A stretch of DNA of 64,000 nt from Lawsonia intracellularis PHE/MN1-00 (GTDB taxonomy: Bacteria > Desulfobacterota > Desulfovibrionia > Desulfovibrionales > Desulfovibrionaceae), in contig NC_008011.1 in assembly GCF_000055945.1 (NCBI RefSeq), forward strand, positions 863,501 to 927,500. The letters run 5' to 3'. Shown here in pieces: positions 44,682 through 54,131 of this stretch. The position numbers and the translations under genes are program-made. Positions within the stretch are counted from its first letter, which is position 1; each line of letters opens with the position of its first letter. Under the pieces are notes generated by a model. The model saw only the letters and a list, made by a program, of their open reading frames with translations. It ran no database searches and had not been told where the DNA came from.

Positions 44682-45917
44682 CTACTTTGCAAGTAATATC
44701 CATGCATTACCCATTCCAGACAAAGAAATGCTTTCTTGATAAGCTTGTTGACCACTACCACAAAATATATCTATCTTTTTCCCCTTAACACCACCACTAT
44801 CTTGAGCAATACCAATACCACAGGTTTCTTTTGTAAACTCATTAGTAGAAGCATTATTAGATAAGTCAAAAGCTATAATTGCCCCCAAAGGAAATACAGA
44901 ACGATCAACAGACATACTTATCCAGGGAGAAAGAATATATCCACTACTACCAATTGGTCCATCTTTATACAGTTTAAAAAATACATACCTATTATTTTTG
45001 TATAATAATTCTGACATGCGTAATGGATTTTCTTGAATCCAATTTCTTATTAACTCAATATTTTTATTCCCTTGCGGGATAATACCTTGTGTTTCAAGAT
45101 AACTAGCTAAACTATGATACTCTTGTCCATTACTGCCAGCAAACCCAATATGTATAGAAGAACCATCTTCAAAAACTAATAAACCTGAGCCTTGGATATG
45201 TAAAAAGTAAGAATCTAATGGATCTTTCAACCATGCGACCTCTAATCCCTTACCCTTCAATACTCCCTTATCATCAATTTCATACCGACTATAGTAAGGA
45301 ATAGGCCCTTTTTCTGTTTGTCGATATATAATATGAGATCCTACCAACTCTTTTTTAAATAACCCTAGGTTGAGCTGATGCAAGTCTGGTGGTGTTTTAT
45401 ATAAAGGATATCTATACTCCTTACTTGGTTTATAGCTTGCCTTAAACATAGGCTCATAATAACCTAAAAAATTTATATCTTCTGTTAAACCTATCCACTG
45501 AAAATCCTTTGAAAGAACTTCTGGATGTTCATCTAATTGATCAAGTAATGTTTCAAGTCGATTAACTGTATTAAAAAGTTGACCCCATGTAATTGCAATA
45601 TCACCATGTGCTATTGCCACTTGCTCTAAGTCTTTCTTACTTAAATATTGATGAGTTGCCTCCAAAGCTGGCCTAAGTTCTTTCCATGAGCGAAGATTTT
45701 GTTTTCTTGGAGAAAATGTCTTTGCAATAGCTGTTGCACTCTGTTGTTCTTTTATATTATAAAAAGGTCTTAAATTTGTATATGATAAGCCATTAGATGA
45801 CATAGATTCCATCAAACTATTGCTACAACCAACTATGCCTAAGAAACATATTATAATAGATAGATATCTCCATCTAACTAAATACCTTCCCATAATAGGA
45901 ATAAAAATATGCAACAT
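44682..45917 (-). CDS. mltA: Membrane-bound lytic murein transglycosylase A
   Basis: The lipoprotein has a signal ending at GIVGC (C31 counted from ATG 45917). It contains the MltA domain (YTPPDLHQ-like region, GKGLEVAWLKDPLDSYFLHIQGSG) and the 3D domain with the catalytic aspartate (GIGIAQDSGGVKGKKIDIFCG). It cleaves peptidoglycan glycan strands at the outer membrane. The start is uncertain: GTG 45947, ATG 45917 and ATG 45893 are all in frame, and none has a well-spaced ribosome site. Its 5' end overlaps the divergent thioesterase gene. Confidence 0.88.
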   Translation of the reverse strand: MLHIFIPIMGRYLVRWRYLSIIICFLGIVGCSNSLMESMSSNGLSYTNLRPFYNIKEQQSATAIAKTFSPRKQNLRSWKELRPALEATHQYLSKKDLEQVAIAHGDIAITWGQLFNTVNRLETLLDQLDEHPEVLSKDFQWIGLTEDINFLGYYEPMFKASYKPSKEYRYPLYKTPPDLHQLNLGLFKKELVGSHIIYRQTEKGPIPYYSRYEIDDKGVLKGKGLEVAWLKDPLDSYFLHIQGSGLLVFEDGSSIHIGFAGSNGQEYHSLASYLETQGIIPQGNKNIELIRNWIQENPLRMSELLYKNNRYVFFKLYKDGPIGSSGYILSPWISMSVDRSVFPLGAIIAFDLSNNASTNEFTKETCGIGIAQDSGGVKGKKIDIFCGSGQQAYQESISLSGMGNAWILLAK

Positions 45918-46358
45918 ACACCTTCTCATACAATATGTTATTCTCACCGTGTTTCTTATGGTGAGACAGATGCTATGGGTTACTTATATCATGCAGAATA
46001 TTTACATATTTTTGAAATAGGACGTACTGAATTTCTCCGTAGCCTTGGTATAAGTTATGCAGAGATTGAAAGTAGAGGCATCAGATTACCTGTATGTCAT
46101 GCAACATGTCACTATCGCCATCCAGCCCACTATGATGAAGTCCTAAACGTTCATATCAAAATTAATGAAATAAAAAAAGCTTCTTTGACTTTTAGCTATT
46201 CTGTTATAAACAAACATTCTAATAAGTTACTTACTAATGGGACTACAAGACTTGCCTGTACCAACATAAATGGACAACTTATAAAAATTCCTGAATGGCT
46301 TATCAATATTTTCTATGGTTCTTTACTAATGATTCCCAACAGTCATAACTGTAGTTAA
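45909..46358 (+). CDS. YbgC/FcbC-type acyl-CoA thioesterase (hotdog fold)
   Basis: The 149-residue protein carries the 4-hydroxybenzoyl-CoA thioesterase signature VSYGETDAMGYLYHAEYLHIFEIGRTEFLR, with the catalytic aspartate in ETDAMG. The usual helix and strands follow. YbgC proteins hydrolyse short acyl-CoA or acyl-ACP and are often the first gene of tol-pal operons. Here the tol genes are 34 kb away, and this gene is divergent from mltA instead. AGGAATAAAAAT before the ATG is a usable ribosome site. Confidence 0.88.
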   Translation: MQHTPSHTICYSHRVSYGETDAMGYLYHAEYLHIFEIGRTEFLRSLGISYAEIESRGIRLPVCHATCHYRHPAHYDEVLNVHIKINEIKKASLTFSYSVINKHSNKLLTNGTTRLACTNINGQLIKIPEWLINIFYGSLLMIPNSHNCS

Positions 46359-46606
46359 AAATAACTATTTATTAGACTAGAAATAATGACAACTTCTAAT
46401 ATAACTATGTATTTTCTTAACTTAACCTTCACTCTGCTTTATTTAAAGTAAAATTATTGTACTTGGTTTATCTCATCATAACTAATAGAAATTCTTATAA
46501 ATATTATCTTAGTAAGGGTTAGTATTAATATTTAATAAAAAATAACAAGTAACTTATGCTAATTCAAAAAAAAAACATACGCTTATATCAAAAAATATCA
46601 ACTTAT

Positions 46607-47428
46607 TCAAAAAGTTATTACTTTAGCCTTCCCTTTTTCAAAAATCCTATAAGCACAATATCCAACACTCTTAGTGTAATAAAAAAGTTGGTTAAATGCA
46701 AAACCAATTGTATTTTTACAGTGAGCGTCAGAACTAAAACAAATTGATACACCTTGTGCTTTAGCCATTTTTATTATTTCTAAACAAGGATATATTTCCT
46801 TACAAAATTTACGTAGCCCTGCAGACGAAACTTCAAGGCTCATACCACTATCACGAATAGCTATCAATAACTCTAAAACTATTTTTTGTCCTTCTGCACT
46901 ATTAATCCAAGTTCTAAATATAGATGGAGTAAAAATTTTAATAAGATCAAAGTGAGCAACAACATGCATAAGTTTACTGCACACCATTTCTTTTAAAGAA
47001 GAAAAATAGTTTTTATAATGCATATAACACTGAGATAATGACAAGTTACGCCAGTCTTCTATAGTAAAATCGAAACCCCAACTCCCTAAAAAATGTACTC
47101 CACCAATAATATAGTCAAAATTATACATAGAAATCACTGAGTCCATAAAAAGACTTTCACTAGGTAACCAGTCAATTTCTACACCCAATAATACTTTATG
47201 ATGCTCAAAACCACACTTTTTAATATGAGACACATTTTCAATATACTGAGGGAAATTATAACTCAAATGTTTATTATATTCAATAGGATATGAATATTTA
47301 TGTGGTCTTGGTGCATGCTCAGAAAAACCTTGAATGTCTATGCCTTTATCTTTTGCTGCATAATACATTTCTTCAACTGTATTTTTGCCATGCGAAGCAC
47401 TTGTATGCATATGTATATCAGCTAGCAA
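46607..47428 (-). CDS. PHP-family phosphoesterase, histidinol-phosphatase-like
   Basis: This 273-residue protein opens with the PHP metal site D4-IHMHTSASHG and carries GFSEHAPRP, LLGVEIDWLP, GGVHFLGSWGF, VVAHFDLIKIF, LEVSSAGLRK and FSSDAHCKNTIG. It resembles HisK-type histidinol phosphatases; with no other his genes nearby, a general phosphoesterase is possible. The start codon is TTG at 47428, supported by AAAGGA six bases upstream; the ATG at residue 7 would cut into the metal motif. It is transcribed behind metK but separated by a terminator. Confidence 0.85.
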   Translation of the reverse strand: MLADIHMHTSASHGKNTVEEMYYAAKDKGIDIQGFSEHAPRPHKYSYPIEYNKHLSYNFPQYIENVSHIKKCGFEHHKVLLGVEIDWLPSESLFMDSVISMYNFDYIIGGVHFLGSWGFDFTIEDWRNLSLSQCYMHYKNYFSSLKEMVCSKLMHVVAHFDLIKIFTPSIFRTWINSAEGQKIVLELLIAIRDSGMSLEVSSAGLRKFCKEIYPCLEIIKMAKAQGVSICFSSDAHCKNTIGFAFNQLFYYTKSVGYCAYRIFEKGKAKVITF

Positions 47429-47463
47429 TAGTATTCCTTTACTTTCATTATGTAGTTATTAAA

Positions 47464-47498
47464 AAAGAATCTACTTTTATTTCTAAAGTAGATTCTTT
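47464..47498 (-). terminator. Rho-independent terminator of metK
   Basis: A perfect 14-bp stem (47464-47477 with 47485-47498, core GAATCTACTTT) has a 7-base loop. On the minus strand it runs into TTTTTT. It lies 22 bases after the metK stop. Confidence 0.9.
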
Positions 47499-47519
47499 CA
47501 TAACAAATTATAACTATTG

Positions 47520-48695
47520 TTATATTTTTAAAGCTGTTTGTAAATCTTTAACAGCATCTAATTGTTCCCAAGTAAATTCAGGTAATTCTCTTCCAAAATG
47601 CCCATAACAAGAAGTCTTACTATAAATTGGTCTTAGTAAATCTAAACGCTTTGTAATAAAATAAGGTCTTAGATCAAAAACCTCAAGTACAGCTTTTGTT
47701 AAGACTTCATCAGGAATATCGCTTGTACCTAAAGAAGATACTAAAACAGAAACAGGCTTTGCTACACCAATACAATAAGCAATTTGTACTTCACAGCGTT
47801 GTGCTAATCCAGTACCAACTACATTTTTTGCAATATAACGAGCCATATATGCTCCTGAACGATCAACTTTTGAGGCATCTTTCCCTGAGAAAGCTCCACC
47901 GCCATGATGGCCTGACCCCCCATACGTATCTTGAATAATTTTTCTTCCTGTCAAACCACAATCACCCATAGGGCCACCAACAACAAAACGTCCTGTTGTA
48001 TTAATATATATTTCGCATTCTTTCTCATCGAACATTCCTGTAGGTTCAAGTACAGGACGAATCACTTTACTCTTAACAGCTTCAATAAGGTCACTTTGTG
48101 ATACAGAAGGGGCATGTTGTGTAGAAACAACAACGTTGTTAATTCTTACAGGAACCCCATTATAATACTCAAAAGATATTTGTGTTTTCCCATCTGGCCG
48201 AAAAAAGGACACTTCTCCATCTTTTCGTACTTTTGTTAATTTTTGAGAAAGCTGATGTGCCCAATAAATAGGTGCTGGCATTAACGTTGGAGTTTCTCTA
48301 CAAGCAAAACCAAACATCATTCCCTGATCTCCTGCACCTTGCTCTTCAGGTTTTGCACGATCAATTCCCTGAGCAATATCTAATGATTGCTTATCAATTG
48401 TGGAAAGAACTGCACATGTCTGCCAGTCAAAACCCATCTCAGAACTATTATAACCAATGGACTGTATGGTCCTTCGAACTACACTTAGCAAATCTGCATA
48501 ACCATTTGTTGTAATTTCCCCAGCGATAATAGCCATCCCAGTAGAAACTAAAGCCTCACAAGCTACTCTAGAATGTGGATCTTGCTCTAACAACGTATCT
48601 AAAACAGCATCAGAAATTTGATCAGCAACTTTATCTGGATGACCTTCTGTTACTGATTCAGAGGTAAAAAAGTATCTCCCCTTTTCAATGGTCAT
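47520..48695 (-). CDS. metK: S-adenosylmethionine synthetase
   Basis: The enzyme (391 residues from ATG 48695, with AGGGGAGA upstream; a longer frame from 48734 adds 13 unlikely residues) makes SAM from methionine and ATP. It has [33 protein letters not shown], the glycine-rich [20 protein letters not shown] and [19 protein letters not shown]. Length is normal. The 205-bp region upstream shows no SAM riboswitch. A strong terminator follows. Confidence 0.97.
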   Translation of the reverse strand: MTIEKGRYFFTSESVTEGHPDKVADQISDAVLDTLLEQDPHSRVACEALVSTGMAIIAGEITTNGYADLLSVVRRTIQSIGYNSSEMGFDWQTCAVLSTIDKQSLDIAQGIDRAKPEEQGAGDQGMMFGFACRETPTLMPAPIYWAHQLSQKLTKVRKDGEVSFFRPDGKTQISFEYYNGVPVRINNVVVSTQHAPSVSQSDLIEAVKSKVIRPVLEPTGMFDEKECEIYINTTGRFVVGGPMGDCGLTGRKIIQDTYGGSGHHGGGAFSGKDASKVDRSGAYMARYIAKNVVGTGLAQRCEVQIAYCIGVAKPVSVLVSSLGTSDIPDEVLTKAVLEVFDLRPYFITKRLDLLRPIYSKTSCYGHFGRELPEFTWEQLDAVKDLQTALKI

Positions 48696-48900
48696 ATCTT
48701 CTCCCCTAAAAATACAAGCAAAAAACTGTATCAAAATTATAAATTCATTATATAATTTTCTTGTGTTTAACGTTAACTATATTAACACAATAAATATAAT
48801 AAGTAACAATAGAATATTGCTATCATGTATGATTAGACTATGTCCAGAGGGGCTCATAAACTAAAATAAAAAACCAATCTAACTTTAAATAAATACTATT

Positions 48901-49491
48901 ATGATAAAAAAACCTGTTTACCAAGGACAAATTGACGTTTTTTGTGCTGCATATGCAGCTATTAATAGTATTCGAATTGCCCAAGGAATAAATTTAATTA
49001 ATGCACGCAAACTATTACATGAAGCTTTACTTAATGTTGCTAAGGATCTTGAACTATTCCAAAAAGTTCTTGATCAAAAAACAGATTATGTATTTTGGGT
49101 TGATAACATATTAGAACAAGAGTCAAAACGTGGTTCTATTACAGTAAAAAAAGCATTCCCTCATGCGACTGAAAAACTGGATAACCATATCACTAGCGAT
49201 GATGTTTGGTGTTCTATTATAAATTGGCTTTCTAATGGAGAAAAACGTTCATGTCTCTTTCAGTTTATTCGCTATTTACCTACAAAAGGGTTATTTCTCC
49301 AACACTGGACATGTGGCTATAACTTACTATACAATAATACATTACTTCTCTTTGCTGATTCCTCATTAGAGCCAGACTCTCTCCAATATATATACAAAAA
49401 GGAACTTGGCACTACTTTTAAAAATCTTCATGATGAAGTAATAATTAAACCATATACGTTACGTTTAGTAGAACCAATTCTAATCTCTTAA
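48901..49491 (+). CDS. Uncharacterised papain-like (C39-like) cysteine-peptidase-fold protein
   Basis: I do not recognise a named family member, but the 196-residue protein has the order of catalytic residues expected of a papain-fold enzyme. It begins YQGQIDVFCAAYAAINSIRI, with oxyanion glutamine candidates Q8/Q10 and nucleophile C15 at the start of a helix. H135 follows in FLQHWTCGYN and D153 in LLFADSS. There is no signal peptide or membrane segment, so it acts in the cytoplasm or is exported by a dedicated system. It sits 5 bp upstream of the long ispH frame on the same strand. Protease, transglutaminase-like or inactive roles are all open. Confidence 0.6.
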   Translation: MIKKPVYQGQIDVFCAAYAAINSIRIAQGINLINARKLLHEALLNVAKDLELFQKVLDQKTDYVFWVDNILEQESKRGSITVKKAFPHATEKLDNHITSDDVWCSIINWLSNGEKRSCLFQFIRYLPTKGLFLQHWTCGYNLLYNNTLLLFADSSLEPDSLQYIYKKELGTTFKNLHDEVIIKPYTLRLVEPILIS

Positions 49492-49520
49492 AAACCTTGA
49501 TAATAAAGGTAGAAAAATAT

Positions 49521-50381
49521 ATGCAAGTAATACGAGCAAAAACAGCAGGGACATGTTGGGGTGTTGATCTTGCTTTACGTAAACTTTCTCAGTCTATTGA
49601 AAATAAAGAAAAAGCTAATACACGTTTTGTCATGTATGGACTTATTATCCATAATCCTCAAGTTATAGTAGAATATAAGGCTCAAGGAGTTATATGTGTT
49701 GACTCTATTGAAGAAGTCCGTGCTGGAGATACTGTTATTATAAGAGCACATGGAATTCCTATCTATGAAGAACAACAACTAACTGACATTGGGATTAACC
49801 TCATAGATGCCACTTGTCCAAAAGTAAAAAAAACTCAACTTGCAATTGCGAATGCAACTAACAGTGAAACAATATTACTTCTCTTTGGTGAAGCAAACCA
49901 CCCTGAAGTAAAAGGACTTATTTCCTATTCTCAAGGCCCATTCCATGTTTTTGACACAAAACAATTTGTTGAAGACTTTGATAATTCTCAAAACAAAACA
50001 ATAGTTCTCGCCTCTCAAACAACACAAGATGAAATAACTTTCAAAGAAATACAAGAAATACTCCATCAAAAAGGAATACAACCTGTAATTCTTAATACCA
50101 TATGTGATGCCACATATAAAAGACAGAGAGAACTTCTTTCTATTACAGAACAAGTGAATACTATGGTTGTAGTTGGTGGATTTACTAGTGGTAACACTCG
50201 TAGACTTGTTGAGCTATCAAAAGCAAAAGGAATCAAAACATTTCATATTGAAACAGTAGATGCCCTTTATGGAAATAATGAATTAGATCAAAATGATATT
50301 ATTGGACTCACCGGAGGAGCATCTACCCCAAAACAGCTTATTGATAAAGTGGAAGATTTCCTTAGTAATAATCTAAGTTAA
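49521..50381 (+). CDS. ispH: 4-hydroxy-3-methylbut-2-enyl diphosphate reductase
   Basis: The protein (286 residues from ATG 49521; a TTG at 49497 adds eight residues) catalyses the last step of the MEP isoprenoid pathway with a 4Fe-4S cluster. Ligand cysteines lie in GTCWGV (C12), DATCPKV and NTICDATYKRQ. Other motifs are IHNPQV, RAHGIP, GEANHPEV and ASQTTQDE, plus VVVGGFTSGNTRRL. The usual GFC in the first cysteine motif is GTC here. It follows the C39-like gene closely and precedes cheV. Confidence 0.95.
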   Translation: MQVIRAKTAGTCWGVDLALRKLSQSIENKEKANTRFVMYGLIIHNPQVIVEYKAQGVICVDSIEEVRAGDTVIIRAHGIPIYEEQQLTDIGINLIDATCPKVKKTQLAIANATNSETILLLFGEANHPEVKGLISYSQGPFHVFDTKQFVEDFDNSQNKTIVLASQTTQDEITFKEIQEILHQKGIQPVILNTICDATYKRQRELLSITEQVNTMVVVGGFTSGNTRRLVELSKAKGIKTFHIETVDALYGNNELDQNDIIGLTGGASTPKQLIDKVEDFLSNNLS

Positions 50382-50445
50382 TCCCATAAAAAAAGTAGAT
50401 AGATTATACCCATTCTTTACTTGGAAGACATAAGTTGGAGGCAAC

Positions 50446-51396
50446 ATGTCACAAACAGGTATTCTTCTTGAATCTGGAACAAATGAACTAGAAATAGTAG
50501 AATTTTTTCTTGATGAGGATGATGACAATGGAGAAGTGTATCGAGGATATTATGGTGTGAATGTTGCTAAGGTACTTGAAATTATTAGAATGCCTAAAGT
50601 GACAGAACTACCTGATACTCAAGATGAGTCGATACTTGGAGCGTTTAATTTACGCTCACATGTTATTCCCCTTGTTGATCTAGGTCACTGGCTTGGGAAA
50701 AAACTTGCAAAAACAGATGAGCCCAAAAAAGTTATTGTTACAGAATTTAATGACGTAACAACATCTTTTATGGTCTCTGGAGTGAATAGAATCCATCGTA
50801 TTAGTTGGGATGAAGTTGAGCCCCCAAATGACTATGTCTCTCAAGTTTCTAAAACAACCATTACTGGGATTATAACTATTGAAGATCGTATTGTTTTTAT
50901 TCTTGATCTAGAAAAAATAGTAGCTGAACTTAACCCTGCATTAAGTCTCCGACTTGATGAGGCTGTAACATGGGGAAGCGAAATTCGTTACCGTGCTCTA
51001 ATTGCAGACGATTCAAACCTTATCCGTGAAATGCTCAAGGATTTGATGCAAAAAGCAAATTTTGAAGTCGAAGCTGTTAATAATGGCCGTGAAGCATGGG
51101 AACGTTTAACTGAACTTAAAAATAGAGCTACTGAGGAAAATAAAAATATTACTGACTACGTACAAGCAGTTATAACAGATATTGAAATGCCAAGTATGGA
51201 TGGACTTAATCTTTGTAAAAGAATAAAAGAAGATCCTCAACTACGAAAACTTCCTGTTGTACTTTTTTCTTCAATTATTACAGATAAACTTCGTCATAAA
51301 GGAATTGATGTTGGTGCAGACGATCAAATTTCAAAACCTGAGGTCACTCATCTTGCTAAACGTGTATATGCCCTTATTGCTGAACGACAGAGCTAA
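50446..51396 (+). CDS. cheV: CheV-type chemotaxis coupling protein (CheW + receiver)
   Basis: The 316-residue protein joins a CheW-like domain (residues about 15-165; YYGVNVAKVLEIIRMPKVTELPDT and GAFNLRSHVIPLVDLGHWLG) to a response-regulator receiver. The receiver has acidic residues in LIADDSN, the phosphorylation aspartate in VITDIEMPSMDG, the switch Ser in LFSSI and the lysine in ISKPE. CheV couples chemoreceptors to CheA and may act as a phosphate sink. GGAGG lies before the ATG. It stands alone, convergent with ugd. Confidence 0.93.
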   Translation: MSQTGILLESGTNELEIVEFFLDEDDDNGEVYRGYYGVNVAKVLEIIRMPKVTELPDTQDESILGAFNLRSHVIPLVDLGHWLGKKLAKTDEPKKVIVTEFNDVTTSFMVSGVNRIHRISWDEVEPPNDYVSQVSKTTITGIITIEDRIVFILDLEKIVAELNPALSLRLDEAVTWGSEIRYRALIADDSNLIREMLKDLMQKANFEVEAVNNGREAWERLTELKNRATEENKNITDYVQAVITDIEMPSMDGLNLCKRIKEDPQLRKLPVVLFSSIITDKLRHKGIDVGADDQISKPEVTHLAKRVYALIAERQS

Positions 51397-51440
51397 CCAT
51401 TCAACTAGATACTATCCTTTACCATACCTTTTCCCATACT

Positions 51441-51455
51441 AAAAAAAAAAAAAAA
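51441..51455. repeat. Homopolymeric A15 tract
   Basis: Fifteen consecutive A bases lie between the convergent cheV and ugd genes and touch the ugd stop codon (T15 on its strand). It may serve as the U-tract of a ugd terminator, although no strong stem precedes it. Such runs are prone to length changes. Confidence 0.9.
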
Positions 51456-52787
51456 TCATTTCCCATATCCAATACAATAATAGGTAAAACCACATTGCCT
51501 CATAAAGGAAGGAGAGTAAAGATTACGTCCATCAAATATTACAGGCATGTTGAGCAATGTTTTAATTTTTTCAAAGTCAGGATTACGAAACTGATTCCAC
51601 TCTGTTACAATAAGTAGTGCATCTGAATTATTACATATAGTATAAGGATCTGCTTCAATACTCACAAGCATATTATCATGAAGAACAGCTTTTGCTGTGT
51701 CATAGGCAACAGGATCAAATGCACGGATATACATACCTCCTGCTGTCAAATTATTAATAATTGCTATTGCTGGTGACTCACGAACATCATCTGTATTAGC
51801 TTTAAATGCAAGCCCCCATAATGCAAGTGTCTTACCCTTAATACCACTCTGGCCAGAAAAATATTCCTGAATCTTTACAGCCATTGAATGTTTCTGACGA
51901 TCATTCACAACTTCTACTGCCTCTAACAACTTTGAATCTATACCAATTTGGTTTGCTGTATGAATAAGTGCCTTAATATCTTTTGGGAAACATGAACCAC
52001 CATAGCCAACACCAGGATAAATAAAATGGTACCCAATACGATGATCTGCACCAATACCTTTACGCACTTCACGAATATCAGCACCTAATTTTTCACACAA
52101 TAAAGCCATTTCATTAATAAATGAAATCTTTGTAGCTAGCATACAGTTAGCTGCATATTTTGTTAGTTCTGCACTCCGTACACTCATTACAATAAGCTTC
52201 TCTCTATTCCGTGCAAACGGTGCATAAAGCTTATGTAGTAAATGTGCTGATGATTCAGAGTCTGTCCCAACAATAATTCTATCCGGCTTCATAAAGTCAG
52301 CAATGGCATCACCTTCTTTAAGAAATTCTGGATTAGAAACAACATCAAAAGACAGTTCTATTCCTCGAGTCTTAAGAGCTTCTTTAACTAATATTCGAAT
52401 TTTATCTGCTGTACCAACAGGAACAGTTGATTTATTTACAATAATAAGAGGAGAACTCATACATTGACCTAATGATGATGCAACATGTTCTACATAAGAT
52501 GTATCACATGTACCTTCTTCTGTAGAAGGTGTCCCTACAGCAATAAAAGCAACTTCTGCATCTTTAATCCCTGTACTCAAATCTGTAGTAAAATATAATC
52601 GCCCTTCAGAAGTATTCCGTTTAACTAAATCAGATAGCCCAGGTTCAAAAATATGTATCTTGCCATGACAAAGCCCTTCAATTACTGCTGGGTTAATATC
52701 TACGCAATAAACATGATTACCCATTTCAGCAAAACAAGCAGCACTTACCAGTCCAACATATCCTGTTCCTATTACACAAATATGCAT
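51456..52787 (-). CDS. ugd: UDP-glucose 6-dehydrogenase
   Basis: This 443-residue enzyme oxidises UDP-glucose to UDP-glucuronate, a precursor for surface sugars. It has the N-terminal NAD site VIGTGYVGLVSAACFAEMGN, NKSTVPVGT, NPEFLKEGDAI and KYAANCMLATKISFINE. The catalytic cysteine is in GYGGSCFPKD, and the C-terminal ALWGLAFKANTDDVRESPAI follows. Length is typical. It is a single minus-strand gene; its stop is directly followed by T15. Confidence 0.96.
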   Translation of the reverse strand: MHICVIGTGYVGLVSAACFAEMGNHVYCVDINPAVIEGLCHGKIHIFEPGLSDLVKRNTSEGRLYFTTDLSTGIKDAEVAFIAVGTPSTEEGTCDTSYVEHVASSLGQCMSSPLIIVNKSTVPVGTADKIRILVKEALKTRGIELSFDVVSNPEFLKEGDAIADFMKPDRIIVGTDSESSAHLLHKLYAPFARNREKLIVMSVRSAELTKYAANCMLATKISFINEMALLCEKLGADIREVRKGIGADHRIGYHFIYPGVGYGGSCFPKDIKALIHTANQIGIDSKLLEAVEVVNDRQKHSMAVKIQEYFSGQSGIKGKTLALWGLAFKANTDDVRESPAIAIINNLTAGGMYIRAFDPVAYDTAKAVLHDNMLVSIEADPYTICNNSDALLIVTEWNQFRNPDFEKIKTLLNMPVIFDGRNLYSPSFMRQCGFTYYCIGYGK

Positions 52788-52923
52788 GAAATACTCCTTC
52801 AGTACCCTTTATATCCATAGGTATTGCTTGTAAACAGATGCAACCATATCGTCAACTTGATCTTGTATAATACAATAAGACAAGCTATATAATCTTTATG
52901 TTATATTACTATAGAGGTATTAT

Positions 52924-53301
52924 ATGGCTATCATTGGCTTAGGAATGGATTTGGTAGAAATTTTACGTATAAAAAAAACCTTTTCTACATTTGGTGATGT
53001 ATTTCTCTATAAAATTTTTACTAGTATTGAATACAATAACTTTTTACTAAAACCTTCTATAGCATCTCTAGCTGCAAGATTTGCTGCTAAAGAAGCTGCC
53101 TCAAAAGCGTTAGGAACTGGTTTTAGTGACGGGATCACATTCAAAAATATAGAAATTTCTTCTTTACCCAATGGTAAGCCACAGCTACATTTTCAAGGCA
53201 ATGCAAAAAAAAAAGCTATCTCCCTTGGTGTTAACAATATAATGATTACATTAACACATAGTCATAATACAGCTGGTGCGGTGGTTATATTAGAAACATA
53301 A
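52924..53301 (+). CDS. acpS: Holo-[acyl-carrier-protein] synthase
   Basis: The 125-residue enzyme attaches 4'-phosphopantetheine to acyl carrier protein. It has the metal-binding start IIGLGMDLVEI (D9), FAAKEAASKALGTGFSDGITF and the C-terminal LTHSHNTAGAVVI. Length is normal. AGAGGTATTAT before the ATG is a plausible ribosome site. hslV follows after 26 bp, so the two are probably co-transcribed. Confidence 0.94.
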   Translation: MAIIGLGMDLVEILRIKKTFSTFGDVFLYKIFTSIEYNNFLLKPSIASLAARFAAKEAASKALGTGFSDGITFKNIEISSLPNGKPQLHFQGNAKKKAISLGVNNIMITLTHSHNTAGAVVILET

Positions 53302-53327
53302 AAAATACAACTTAAAAAGGAAACAAG

Positions 53328-53861
53328 ATGGAAATTCGTGGAACAACTATTCTTGCTGTAAGACATAAAGGTCATGTTGCATTAGCTGGAGATGGACAAG
53401 TCACATTAGGTCAATCAGTTGTTATGAAACATACAGCAAAAAAAGTTCGTAGAATGTATAAAAATCAAGTAATAGCTGGATTTGCAGGTACAACAGCTGA
53501 TGCTTTCACTTTATTTGAACGTTTTGATAACTATTTGGAAGAAACAAATGGTAATCTTGTTAGAGCGGCTGTAGAGCTTGCTAAAGAATGGCGTAAAGAT
53601 AAATACTTACGTCGCCTTGAGGCAATGTTACTTGTTGTAGATAAAGATCATACATTTGTACTAAGTGGAACTGGGGATGTTATTGAGCCAGACGATGGGA
53701 TTGCAGCTATTGGAAGTGGCGGATTGTATGCTGTGGCTGCAGCAAGGGCTTTAGTCGCTCATAGTGAGTTAAGTGCTGCAGAAATTGCTCGTGAAAGCAT
53801 GCGTATTACTGCAGAAATATGTGTTTTTACCAACTTAAATCTTACCCTAGAAACTTTATAG
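53328..53861 (+). CDS. hslV: ATP-dependent protease subunit HslV (proteasome-like peptidase)
   Basis: The 177-residue peptidase subunit has the N-terminal catalytic threonine in GTTILAV (T6 after a five-residue leader), [32 protein letters not shown] and GIAAIGSGG. It forms a double hexamer gated by the HslU ATPase. HslU is usually encoded next to hslV, but no hslU is in this window. AAAAGGAAACAAG precedes the ATG. Confidence 0.95.
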   Translation: MEIRGTTILAVRHKGHVALAGDGQVTLGQSVVMKHTAKKVRRMYKNQVIAGFAGTTADAFTLFERFDNYLEETNGNLVRAAVELAKEWRKDKYLRRLEAMLLVVDKDHTFVLSGTGDVIEPDDGIAAIGSGGLYAVAAARALVAHSELSAAEIARESMRITAEICVFTNLNLTLETL

Positions 53862-53954
53862 TGATTAAAACAGTATAACAAAATAATGTAATATACCTAA
53901 ATCAACATTATTATAATAATATAACTAATATCCTTCTATCACTAAAAATTTAGT

Positions 53955-53982
53955 ATATAACTATATACAAAGATAGTTATAT
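53955..53982 (+). repeat. AT-rich 10-bp inverted repeat downstream of hslV
   Basis: ATATAACTAT (53955-53964) pairs with ATAGTTATAT (53973-53982) across an 8-base loop. It lies 94 bases after hslV and could be a weak terminator, but it has no GC core and only an interrupted T-run. The rest of the 270-bp gap to 54131 shows nothing further. Confidence 0.35.
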
Positions 53983-54131
53983 GTTTGTATTATTTATTTC
54001 ATTATATAATAAATCATTGAAATGATACTTATTTCATAGAATTATCCTCAATATAATATCAGCTACTATTATTTATATTATTATTTAATAGTTCGAAATA
54101 CATATAACTATTAATATACTACAAGGATGAT

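Noticed and set aside
48696-48900. SAM riboswitch upstream of metK
   Set aside because: No conserved SAM-I/II/III core or stable multi-stem structure is visible; the region is plain AT-rich sequence.
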